Source: JBNLBT01 sp050303435 (GTDB lineage Bacteria > Pseudomonadota > Gammaproteobacteria > Xanthomonadales > Marinicellaceae). Taken from it: a stretch of DNA of 64,000 bases. Shown here one piece after another: positions 42,622-49,853 of the stretch. Where the stretch lies: NCBI GenBank assembly GCA_050303435.1, contig JBNLBT010000006.1:1-64000 (forward strand). Reading direction: 5' to 3'. Below the pieces are notes generated by a model, which worked only from the letters and a program-made list of their open reading frames with translations, searched no databases and was not told where the DNA came from. The position numbers and the translations under genes were made by a program. Each line of letters starts with the position of its first letter. Position 1 is the stretch's first letter.

Positions 42622-43899
42622 ATGCACGACATCGCCATTCTTGCCATCATCTGGACCAGCGTATTCGTCGCTTCATTTCTGTCGCACAAAACCCGCTTGA
42701 CGCCGGTGCTGTGGTATTTGTTTCTCGGTGCCGTGCTGGTCAACCTGCAGTGGCTGCCCGAAGAAATGCCAGTGTTCATTGAACATTTTGCCGAACTCGG
42801 CATCATCATCATCATGTTTGCGCTCGGTTTTGAAGAGGACACCAGCAACTTTCTCAGAAGCATCAAACGCAGCTGGGGCATCGCCCTGTTCGGTGCACTC
42901 GTGCCCTTTGCGGTTTCCTACGGTCTGATTTACAGCTATTGGGGCGATGCCAACATGGCGTTGTTGTGTGGGTTGGCGATGACCGCCACCGCGGTGTCCC
43001 TGACCATGGTGTCACTGAAAACTGAAGGGCTGAACACCACACCAGCGGCCACCGGCATCATGACATCGGCGGTGTTGGACGACATCGCTTCGCTGGCACT
43101 GGTGGCGATTGTGGTGCCGATGGCCACCGGCGGCGCCCATGTGTCGCTTGAAGGCGTGATGCTGATCGCCGGCAAGGCGGTGGCCTTTTTTATCATCGTC
43201 ACCGCACTCGGTGGCTGGTTATTTCCCGCCTCCAGCGGCTGGATCAAAAAGATTCCCATCATCGGGCCATTTTCATTGCGTCAGGTGCTGGCCATGGCCT
43301 ATGGGGAATACACGGTGCTGTCGCTGTTGCTGATTGCTGTGCTGGTGGGTTTGCTTGCACATTACTTTGGTTTTCACCCGGCGGTGGGCGCCTACATGGC
43401 CGGCCTGGTCATTCGCAAGGAATTTTTTGATTTTCACCGCCACAAAGAGGTCGATTTTTATGCGCAGGCGCGTTTCGTCATCGACAACGTGGCCTTTTCA
43501 TGGCTGGGACCGGTGTTTTTTGTCACCTTGGGCACCGAATTGATCTTCGACGCCGAGGTGTTTGTCTCGGTGTTGCCGTATGCGCTGCTGTTGTTCGCCG
43601 GCCTGTTCATTGGCCAGATCGCTTCGGCCGCGCTGGCGGCCCGCTACACCGGGCGTTTCAGCTGGCCCGACAGCCTGATGATCGGCTTTGGCATGCTCGG
43701 CCGGGCGGAGCTGGCCTTTGTGGTCATCGACATCGCCTTTGTTGAATACAAAGTGATGAGTTTTGAAGCCTTTTACACCTTGATGATCACCATGTTCATG
43801 CTCAACATCTCGGTGCCCCTGACCATCCGCTGGTGGAAACACCGCTTCCAGGGTGAGTCGGCGTCAATCCAGGACGCCTTGGCCAAAGACCCGGAGTGA
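42622..43899 (+). CDS. CPA2-family cation/proton antiporter (Kef/NapA type)
   Basis: 425 residues, 12-13 hydrophobic segments. Family features: IIIIMFALGFEEDTSNFLR (helix 3 and its loop), GLAMTATAVSLTMVSLKTE, ATGIMTSAVLDDIASLALVA with the conserved Asp-Asp pair characteristic of electrogenic NapA-type exchangers, and HPAVGAYMAGLVIR. No C-terminal TrkA-N (RCK) domain. It would exchange Na+ or K+ for H+ across the inner membrane. The stop is coupled closely to the PaiB-like gene. Confidence 0.9.
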   Translation: MHDIAILAIIWTSVFVASFLSHKTRLTPVLWYLFLGAVLVNLQWLPEEMPVFIEHFAELGIIIIMFALGFEEDTSNFLRSIKRSWGIALFGALVPFAVSYGLIYSYWGDANMALLCGLAMTATAVSLTMVSLKTEGLNTTPAATGIMTSAVLDDIASLALVAIVVPMATGGAHVSLEGVMLIAGKAVAFFIIVTALGGWLFPASSGWIKKIPIIGPFSLRQVLAMAYGEYTVLSLLLIAVLVGLLAHYFGFHPAVGAYMAGLVIRKEFFDFHRHKEVDFYAQARFVIDNVAFSWLGPVFFVTLGTELIFDAEVFVSVLPYALLLFAGLFIGQIASAALAARYTGRFSWPDSLMIGFGMLGRAELAFVVIDIAFVEYKVMSFEAFYTLMITMFMLNISVPLTIRWWKHRFQGESASIQDALAKDPE

Positions 43900-43904
43900 A
43901 ACGC

Positions 43905-44501
43905 ATGTATCCTGCGACGCATTTTCAAGCCGCCAGGCGGCAAGACTGCATTGATCTGGCTCGCCGGCATCCGTTTGCCACGCTGATCTCCTTGCACCAG
44001 GGGCGTTTGTGCAGCAGCCGCGTGCCGCTGCTGTGCACCGCCGCGGGCGATGCGTTGCACGGGCATCTGGCGCGCAGCAATCCGCAGTGGCAAGATCTGG
44101 CCGCGCAGCAGGTGCTGGTGCTGTTCAACGGACCGCACGGCTACATTTCACCGACCTGGTACCACAGCGCGGATCAGGTGCCGACCTGGAATCACTGCAC
44201 GGTGCAGGCGCGCGGCGTCGCTGAAATTGATTGTGATGCGGACCGGCTGGCTCAATCGCTGCACGCCCTGGCCAATCATTTTGAAGTGCACCGGGCAACG
44301 CCCTGGGACGGCCGCTTCGACGCGGCCAAGTTGCGCGGGATCGTCGGTGTGCGGGTGCACGTAGAGGCGTGGGAAGGGCAGTTCAAGTTGAGCCAGAATA
44401 AAGCGCAAGCGGATCGTGCCGGCGTGATTCAGGCCTTAAGAGCGCTTGGCGATGAAGCCCTGGCCGATGCCGTGGAAGCGGCCGCCCGCGGCCACGATTG
44501 A
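43905..44501 (+). CDS. PaiB-like FMN-binding split-barrel protein
   Basis: 198 residues from the ATG at 43905; a GTG at 43896 overlapping the antiporter stop is possible, but the family starts MYxPxHF as here (MYPATHF) and GGAG is 9 nt upstream. Family blocks present: GYISPTWYHSADQVPTWNH and FKLSQNKAQADRAGVI. PaiB proteins of Bacillus act as negative regulators of sporulation and degradative enzymes; a flavin- or haem-binding role is suspected. Here it stands between an antiporter and the EncFtn-like gene. Confidence 0.88.
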   Translation: MYPATHFQAARRQDCIDLARRHPFATLISLHQGRLCSSRVPLLCTAAGDALHGHLARSNPQWQDLAAQQVLVLFNGPHGYISPTWYHSADQVPTWNHCTVQARGVAEIDCDADRLAQSLHALANHFEVHRATPWDGRFDAAKLRGIVGVRVHVEAWEGQFKLSQNKAQADRAGVIQALRALGDEALADAVEAAARGHD

Positions 44502-44514
44502 AGTGCATTCGTCA

Positions 44515-44543
44515 TTGAAATGCGGGGCCTTGACAGGCATAAT
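44515..44543 (+). promoter_or_regulatory. Promoter of the EncFtn-like gene
   Basis: TTGAAA (44515-44520), a 17-nt spacer and CATAAT (44538-44543), five of six matches in each hexamer. It lies 14 nt after the PaiB stop and predicts a 5' leader of about 155 nt, which contains the palindrome TGAACTGTTCA at 44651-44661. Confidence 0.55.
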
Positions 44544-44706
44544 GTGAACGCATGCGGCGGCGTCTCCCACGACTTGGCTTTGCATCCCGACGGTGCAATT
44601 GATGGCGCATTGCGGGCTGTTGTTGTGATGCCTGGCCGCGTCCGTGGGCTTGAACTGTTCAGGCCGCCATTTTGACAAACAGACAACATGAATGAGGTGA
44701 ACACAG

Positions 44707-45000
44707 ATGGCCAACGAAGGGTATCATGAACCGGTAGAAGAACTGTCCGACGAGTGCAGGGATCTGCACCGAGCAATCACGTCCCTGATGGAAGAACTGG
44801 AAGCCGTGGACTGGTACAACCAGCGTGTGGAGGTGTGCAAAGATCAGGAATTGAAAGCCATTCTTGAGCACAACCGCGATGAAGAGATTGAACACGCGGC
44901 CATGGTGATTGAGTGGATTCGTCGACGACTGCCGAGATTTGACAAGGAATTGAAAGATTTCCTGTTCACCGACAAGCCCATCACGCACAGCCATGATTGA
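44707..45000 (+). CDS. Encapsulated-ferritin-like (EncFtn) protein, no encapsulin nearby
   Basis: 97 residues. EncFtn proteins are two-helix ferritin halves that pair to build the iron-oxidising centre and normally sit inside encapsulin shells. By the Rhodospirillum EncFtn numbering the ligands Glu31, Glu32, Glu34, Tyr39, Glu62 and His65 appear here as Glu29, Glu30, Glu32, Tyr37, Glu60 and His63 (MEELEAVDWYNQR; HNRDEEIEHAAM); LFTDKPIT ends the core. The chain stops five residues later, so the C-terminal encapsulin-targeting peptide is missing, and no encapsulin gene is in the window. It has its own promoter and a bidirectional terminator. Confidence 0.88.
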   Translation: MANEGYHEPVEELSDECRDLHRAITSLMEELEAVDWYNQRVEVCKDQELKAILEHNRDEEIEHAAMVIEWIRRRLPRFDKELKDFLFTDKPITHSHD

Positions 45001-45023
45001 CATGGGCTGAATGCGAGCAAGTT

Positions 45024-45057
45024 AAAAAAAACCGGCGCATTGCAGCCGGTTTTTTTT
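45024..45057. terminator. Bidirectional intrinsic terminator
   Basis: A run of eight A, CCGGC (45032-45036), an 8-nt loop, GCCGG (45045-45049) and eight T. It terminates the EncFtn-like gene on plus and, by symmetry of its A and T runs, the aldo/keto reductase gene on minus. Confidence 0.85.
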
Positions 45058-45087
45058 CGCAATAATCACGTTCAATTCAGCCGCGAT

Positions 45088-46008
45088 TTACGCGGTGATG
45101 CGCGCATAGTAGCGCACCAGTTCCGCGCGCATGTGCACGTCTGGCAGCGGCCCTTGCAACGCCCGCATGTTCTCTTGCATGTGCAATGGATTGGAGGTGG
45201 CCGGAATGGTGCAATGCACCGCCGGGTGGGCGATGATGAATTTAAGCAGCAATTGCGACCAGTGCGCGCAATCCAGATCCGCGGCCCAGGACGGCAGCGG
45301 TTTGTCGCGCAGGCGGCTGAACAGGCCGCCGGTTTGAAAGGGCCGGTTGATGACCACTGCAATGCCCAGATCCTGGGCCAGCGGCAACAAGCGCTGTTCG
45401 GCGGCGCGGTTGTGCAGGTTGTAGCTGAATTGCACAAAATCCGGTCGCTCTGAACGCATGATCTGCGCCAATTCGTCGTGTCGACGGCCGTGCGAAGTGG
45501 TCATGCCCAGGTATCTGATATGGCCTGACTGTTTCCAGGCGCGCAGGGTTTGCAGGTGCGCCCGCCAGTCCAACAGGTTGTGCACGTGCACCAGATCAAA
45601 GCGCTCAAGGCCCCACAACTTTAGCGCATGCTGCAGCTGTTGTTCACCCAGTTCACGCCCGGGAATCCAGATTTTGGTGGCCGAAAACAGCGCCGCTGGC
45701 GGTGGATTTTGTGGCAGGGTTTGGCCCAGCATCTGTTGCGCGCGGCCGTACATCGGCGAGGAATCGATCATCTGACCGCCGCCGTCAAAAAACGCCTGCA
45801 GGATGGCGCGATGGCGTTCCAGGCCGGTGCGCCGGGCATCGACGTCAAAAGTGATCCAGGTGCCCATGCCGATTTTGGCCAGGCGTTCACCGCTGGTTGG
45901 CAAGGCACTGGTGTGAATGTCATTGTTTTCGCTGGCGCGGGCCCGCAGCGGTGCCGTGCCAGCGGCCAGCAGGCCCAGTGTGCGGCGGTTGAAATCGCGC
46001 CGCTTCAT
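45088..46008 (-). CDS. Tat-exported aldo/keto reductase
   Basis: 306 residues. N-terminus MKRRDFNRRTLGLLAAGTAP is a twin-arginine-type signal. The AKR tetrad is complete: Asp82 and Tyr87 in IDSSPMYG, Lys112 in SATKIWIPGR, His143 in LVHVHNLLDW; the C-terminal ATSNPLHMQENM (NADPH loop) is present. Tat export fits a folded NADPH-bound enzyme. Substrate unknown. The start overlaps the stop of the upstream esterase gene (ATGA). Confidence 0.85.
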   Translation of the reverse strand: MKRRDFNRRTLGLLAAGTAPLRARASENNDIHTSALPTSGERLAKIGMGTWITFDVDARRTGLERHRAILQAFFDGGGQMIDSSPMYGRAQQMLGQTLPQNPPPAALFSATKIWIPGRELGEQQLQHALKLWGLERFDLVHVHNLLDWRAHLQTLRAWKQSGHIRYLGMTTSHGRRHDELAQIMRSERPDFVQFSYNLHNRAAEQRLLPLAQDLGIAVVINRPFQTGGLFSRLRDKPLPSWAADLDCAHWSQLLLKFIIAHPAVHCTIPATSNPLHMQENMRALQGPLPDVHMRAELVRYYARITA

Positions 46009-46874
46009 GGCGCTTGGGCGTCCAACAGCCAGCGCAACCCCAGGCGGTAGGCCTCAGGCGCGGCCGACAGATGGCCGTGGCCCGGCAGGCGCACCACGTG
46101 CATCTCCCAGGGTTTTTGCTTCTGGGCCTGCCAGTGTTTCAGCCACTGTTCAAACGGCGCCTTGAAACGCGCGTCGTCGTGTTCAGCTGTGGCGATGAAC
46201 AAACGGGGGCGGGCGTGTGCGTCTTTGAGTTTTGCCGCGGGTTGCAAATGCTGCGAGAGGTTGTTGTGCAAGGCCGGATTGCTGGCGATCAGGCCATCAA
46301 ACAGGTCGGGGTGATGCATCGCCAGAATGATCGCCAGCTGCCCACCCAGCGACTGGCCAAACAGCACCCGGCGGCTGGGGTCAATTGAGTGGTTGTGTTC
46401 CACCAGCGGCATCAATTCAGTGCGCAGCATGTGCACAAAGGCTTCGGCGCCGCCGTAATGGTCCCGGTCCTTGGCCGGTGCCGTAAAGTCGGTGCTGCGG
46501 CGGTTGCCCTGGCGCCAGTCATCGCTGCCATAAGCGATGCCGACCAACACCACCTGCGGCAATTCTTGGGTGAATTCCAGCGTGTGCTGATAAGCCGCCA
46601 GCAGAGGGAATGTCAGACCGCCATCGAGCAGATAGACCACCGGATACCGCTGACCGGTTTGCGCTGCTGCCGGCGTTTTGACGTGCACATAATAGCGGTG
46701 TTGCAATGAGACAGAATCCAGCACGTGCACGCGCGTGCCTTGCAATGCGTTGAGGTGTTCAAGAGAATCAGCCGCTTGCGCGCTGTGCATACTCATCAGC
46801 AGCCAGCAGGCCAGCAATGCGTTGCCGAAAAACGGCGCGAGCTGTGCTTGAAATGGACGCAAAATCGGCTGCAT
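46005..46874 (-). CDS. Secreted esterase-D-like alpha/beta-hydrolase
   Basis: 289 residues from the ATG at 46874; the frame continues to 47423 but that stretch is antisense to the CRTAC1 gene. Signal peptide ends SMHSAQAADS. Putative-esterase (PF00756-type) blocks: YPVVYLLDGG, Ser in VLFGQSLGGQLA, acid in ATAEHDDARF, His in LPGHGHLSA. It precedes and overlaps the Tat-exported reductase, so both are periplasmic. Confidence 0.8.
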   Translation of the reverse strand: MQPILRPFQAQLAPFFGNALLACWLLMSMHSAQAADSLEHLNALQGTRVHVLDSVSLQHRYYVHVKTPAAAQTGQRYPVVYLLDGGLTFPLLAAYQHTLEFTQELPQVVLVGIAYGSDDWRQGNRRSTDFTAPAKDRDHYGGAEAFVHMLRTELMPLVEHNHSIDPSRRVLFGQSLGGQLAIILAMHHPDLFDGLIASNPALHNNLSQHLQPAAKLKDAHARPRLFIATAEHDDARFKAPFEQWLKHWQAQKQKPWEMHVVRLPGHGHLSAAPEAYRLGLRWLLDAQAP

Positions 46875-47048
46875 GGTCTGTTTATGGATCGTCTTTGGCG
46901 GCAAAAATTCCGTGCCCGTGAAAAAAACACGTCTGAAAGGTTTGCCTTTGCTGCGGGCTTCACCAATAATGATTCTTACAATACGCACTGGCCGGCGTGG
47001 TTGTGCACGCAAGGCGGTGTGTTCAATGACTAAAGAGAGAGGGGCAAC

Positions 47049-48602
47049 ATGAGAACATTGGTATTCATCGGCGCGGGCGTGTTCGCAGGCGCGGTGCTGG
47101 CGGACAACGGCGCCGGACCGGTGACCCTGGATTACACCGACATCAGCGTGACGGCCGGCTTCAACGCGACCCATCACGGCGTCACCTTCGGCATCGGCCA
47201 GGCCTGGATTGATATTGACAACGATGGCGACCTTGACGCGGTGGTCACCGATCAAAACGGTCCCAATCACGTGTTGATCAACCAGGGCAACGAGACCTTC
47301 ACCGAACCGGCGGCTTTCGCCAATCTCGCGTTGCCTGCGCAGAGCTGCTTCGGCGTCAGCGCGGTGGACTACGACAACGACGGCTTCGATGACGTGTACA
47401 TTGCCTGCCTGGGGGACAACCACCTGTTCAAAAACCAGGGCGGGACGTCCTTCGTTGATGTCACTGCAGCGGCCGGCGTCAATGACAGCAACTGGTCCAT
47501 CGTCTCAGCATGGGGCGATGTCAACAAGGACGGCTGGCTGGATTTATATGTGGTGAATTACAACGACGGCACCAACATGAATTATCTGGGGACGAATTCG
47601 GCACCCGATGCTTTTTTTCTGTCTCAAGGGGATGGCACGTTCGTCAATGTCGTTGCTGATCTGAACGTCAGTCAAATCGAAAAACCCGGTCTGGCTGTAA
47701 CATTTTTCGATTACGACAACGACGGCGATGAAGATTTGTATGTGGTGATTGACCGATTGCACGGCAATGTGTTGTGGCGCAACGATGGACCGGCGGTGGC
47801 CGGATGTGGCACGCATTGGTGCTTCACCGACGTGTCGGCCGCCGCCAACGCCGACACGCAGGTGTACGGCATGGGCATTGCCACCGGTGACATCGACCTG
47901 GACGGCGACATGGACATGTATTTCAGCAGCATCGATGAACAGGTCCTGCTGATCAACCAGTTGTCGCAAGGCTCGGCCAGTTTTGTCGATGTGTCCAGCA
48001 CTTCGCCATTGAATTGCCTGGGCGCCGGCTGGGGCACGCTGTTTTTCGACTACGACAACGACCTGTATCTGGACGCCATGGTGGTGACCTTTGGCAACGA
48101 CTGGCCGTCATCGGACAAGTTGTTTCGTGGCGATGGCAGCGGCGGCTTCAGCGACGTCACGCCGACCTCGGGCGTGGCCGATCTGACATTCACTCAAGGC
48201 ATCGCAGCGGCCGACTTCAATCGCGACGGACGCCTGGATTTGCTCAAGGGCAACTGGGACGACGGCTATAAACTGTTGCGCAACGACCTGCTCAATGGCA
48301 ATCACTGGCTGATGCTGAATCTGATCGCCGGCGGCGGCGTCAATCGCAACGCCATCGGCGCGCGCGTGTGGGTGCACACCGACGGCGGCAAAACGTTGAT
48401 CCGCGACGTCATCAGTGGCAATGCCCACGCAGCGGGCAATCAGCGCCAGCTGCATTTTGGCCTGGGCAGTGAACAGGTGGACTCCGTTGAGGTGAGGTGG
48501 CCGGACGGCGCGATGCAGGTTTTCACCGATGTTGCAGTCGATCGCATGCACACCCTGTGGAATTCAGCCGCAGAAATGCTGTTTATTCATGGGTTTGAGT
48601 GA
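47049..48602 (+). CDS. Exported FG-GAP/ASPIC-UnbV (CRTAC1) protein
   Basis: 517 residues. Signal peptide MRTLVFIGAGVFAGAVLA. Seven FG-GAP/VCBS repeats with Ca-binding loops (DIDNDGDLDAVV, DYDNDGFDDVYI, DVNKDGWLDLYV, DYDNDGDEDLYV, DIDLDGDMDMYF, DYDNDLYLDAMV, DFNRDGRLDLLK), probably a beta-propeller. The ASPIC/UnbV domain (about 430-505) has NRNAIGARVWVHTDGGK and ISGNAHAAGNQRQLHFGLG. It ends AEMLFIHGFE, the shared tail. Extracellular, probably adhesive. Its frame spans the whole spacer after the divergent esterase promoter region (46875-47048). Confidence 0.85.
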   Translation: MRTLVFIGAGVFAGAVLADNGAGPVTLDYTDISVTAGFNATHHGVTFGIGQAWIDIDNDGDLDAVVTDQNGPNHVLINQGNETFTEPAAFANLALPAQSCFGVSAVDYDNDGFDDVYIACLGDNHLFKNQGGTSFVDVTAAAGVNDSNWSIVSAWGDVNKDGWLDLYVVNYNDGTNMNYLGTNSAPDAFFLSQGDGTFVNVVADLNVSQIEKPGLAVTFFDYDNDGDEDLYVVIDRLHGNVLWRNDGPAVAGCGTHWCFTDVSAAANADTQVYGMGIATGDIDLDGDMDMYFSSIDEQVLLINQLSQGSASFVDVSSTSPLNCLGAGWGTLFFDYDNDLYLDAMVVTFGNDWPSSDKLFRGDGSGGFSDVTPTSGVADLTFTQGIAAADFNRDGRLDLLKGNWDDGYKLLRNDLLNGNHWLMLNLIAGGGVNRNAIGARVWVHTDGGKTLIRDVISGNAHAAGNQRQLHFGLGSEQVDSVEVRWPDGAMQVFTDVAVDRMHTLWNSAAEMLFIHGFE

Positions 48603-48672
48603 TTTTTGTTTTCCTTTTGTTAACTTTTGGTTAATAATGGGGCACGTATATTTTTATCTGAGAGAGGTGTAA

Positions 48673-49428
48673 ATGAAAATCAAATTGATTTTGATGTGTG
48701 TGCTTGTTGCGCCCGTGGCTCTGTCGCAGTCACTGGCTGATCGTGGCGCACGTCTGGGTTCAACGCCGGACACGGGTGTGCCGTTGCCGAACATTCAAGG
48801 CGCCGCCATTGAAGGTTTCGATGACATTCTGAACCTGCCCGGCTGGATCATGGACAATCAGTCCAATCCCGTGGGCACCACTGGCTGGTTCCAGGGCAAT
48901 GACGCGGTGTTTCCTGCACACGCCGGTGCCCCGACTGCATACATTGCTGCCAACTTCAACAACACGTCCGGCAGCGACATCTGCAACTGGCTGGTGATGC
49001 CGGATCTGGGTTTTCTGCAAACCGTGAGCTTCTTCACCCGTGGACCGACCGGCAGCACATTCCCGGATCGTCTGCTGATGGTGCACAGCCCGACCGGCGG
49101 CACCACCACCGGCAACTGCACCGGCGGCTTCGGTGACTTCACCAACACGCTGGTGGAAGTCAACCCCGGTTTGGCGGTCGGCGGTTATCCGCAAGACTGG
49201 ACCCAGTTTGTGGGCAATGTGAATGGAACGGGTCGCGTGGCGTTTGTATACTTCGTGACCAACGGCGGACCGACCGGTGCCAACTCCGACTTCATCGGCA
49301 TCGACACCGTTGAGTGGGTGCAAGGCGAGCCGCCACCACCTGCGGTTGTACCGGTGATGAACTGGATCGGTGGTTTGCTGTTGTTGTTCGGCCTGTTGCT
49401 GGTCGGCAGAAGACAGTTTGCCCGCTGA
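48673..49428 (+). CDS. Exported protein with VPxxxW C-terminal anchor
   Basis: 251 residues; GAGAGAGG upstream. Signal peptide MKIKLILMCVLVAPVALS. The core (IEGFDDILNLPGWIMDNQSN, FFTRGPTGSTFPDRLLMV, DTVEWVQGE) is a choice-of-anchor-J-like beta domain. The tail is VVPVMNWIGG, a hydrophobic helix LLLLFGLLLVGRR and QFAR, the tripartite layout of IPTL/PEP-CTERM-type signals cut by exosortase-like enzymes. It differs from the FE-type tail of its upstream neighbour. No exosortase gene is in this window. A terminator follows. Confidence 0.75.
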   Translation: MKIKLILMCVLVAPVALSQSLADRGARLGSTPDTGVPLPNIQGAAIEGFDDILNLPGWIMDNQSNPVGTTGWFQGNDAVFPAHAGAPTAYIAANFNNTSGSDICNWLVMPDLGFLQTVSFFTRGPTGSTFPDRLLMVHSPTGGTTTGNCTGGFGDFTNTLVEVNPGLAVGGYPQDWTQFVGNVNGTGRVAFVYFVTNGGPTGANSDFIGIDTVEWVQGEPPPPAVVPVMNWIGGLLLLFGLLLVGRRQFAR

Positions 49429-49450
49429 GATCATTCACTGATCAAATCAC

Positions 49451-49479
49451 AAAAAACCCGCTTCTGGCGGGTTTTTTTT
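49451..49479 (+). terminator. Intrinsic terminator after the VPxxxW protein
   Basis: AAAAAACCCGC (49451-49461), a 5-nt loop, GCGGG (49467-49471) and eight T. It is 23 nt after the stop and before the ribosome-binding site of the next gene. Confidence 0.85.
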
Positions 49480-49495
49480 CGTCCGGAGAAAATGC

Positions 49496-49834
49496 ATGAA
49501 GCGTGTGTATCTATTGTTGTTCATCCTGGGCACCGTGTTGCCATTGTGGCCGTTGTTGCGTGCACTGCAGTTGCACGGTTTGTCGGTGAAGCATCTGTGG
49601 CAGCAAATCAATGCGTCGCATTTGGCGCAGATGGCCTGGCTGGATGTGTTGCTGGCGGCGATCACGCTGTGGGTGTTCATCGGTGCCGAATCGCGCCGTG
49701 TGAACATGCGGCGTGTGCTCTGGCCAGTTCTGGCCACGGCCTGTGTCGGCGTGTCCAGCGGGCTGCCGTTGTTCCTGTGGATGCGCCAAGGTGCCATGGA
49801 ATCCAGCGCCAATGCCAGGCTAACGGCGCATTGA
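49496..49834 (+). CDS. DUF2834 family membrane protein
   Basis: 112 residues, GGAG 8 nt upstream. Three hydrophobic segments with family features: ILGTVLPLWPLLRALQLHG, AWLDVLLAAITLWVFIGAE and SSGLPLFLWMRQ (the SGLPLFLxLR ending is diagnostic). Function unknown. It has no close partner: the terminator upstream separates it from the exported protein, and the next gene is convergent. Confidence 0.85.
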   Translation: MKRVYLLLFILGTVLPLWPLLRALQLHGLSVKHLWQQINASHLAQMAWLDVLLAAITLWVFIGAESRRVNMRRVLWPVLATACVGVSSGLPLFLWMRQGAMESSANARLTAH

Positions 49835-49853
49835 GTGCGGTGAACGGGGGGGC

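Noticed and set aside
46875..47423. N-terminal extension of the esterase at 46005
   Set aside because: Runs antisense through the CRTAC1 gene start; the ATG at 46874 puts a signal peptide at the N-terminus.
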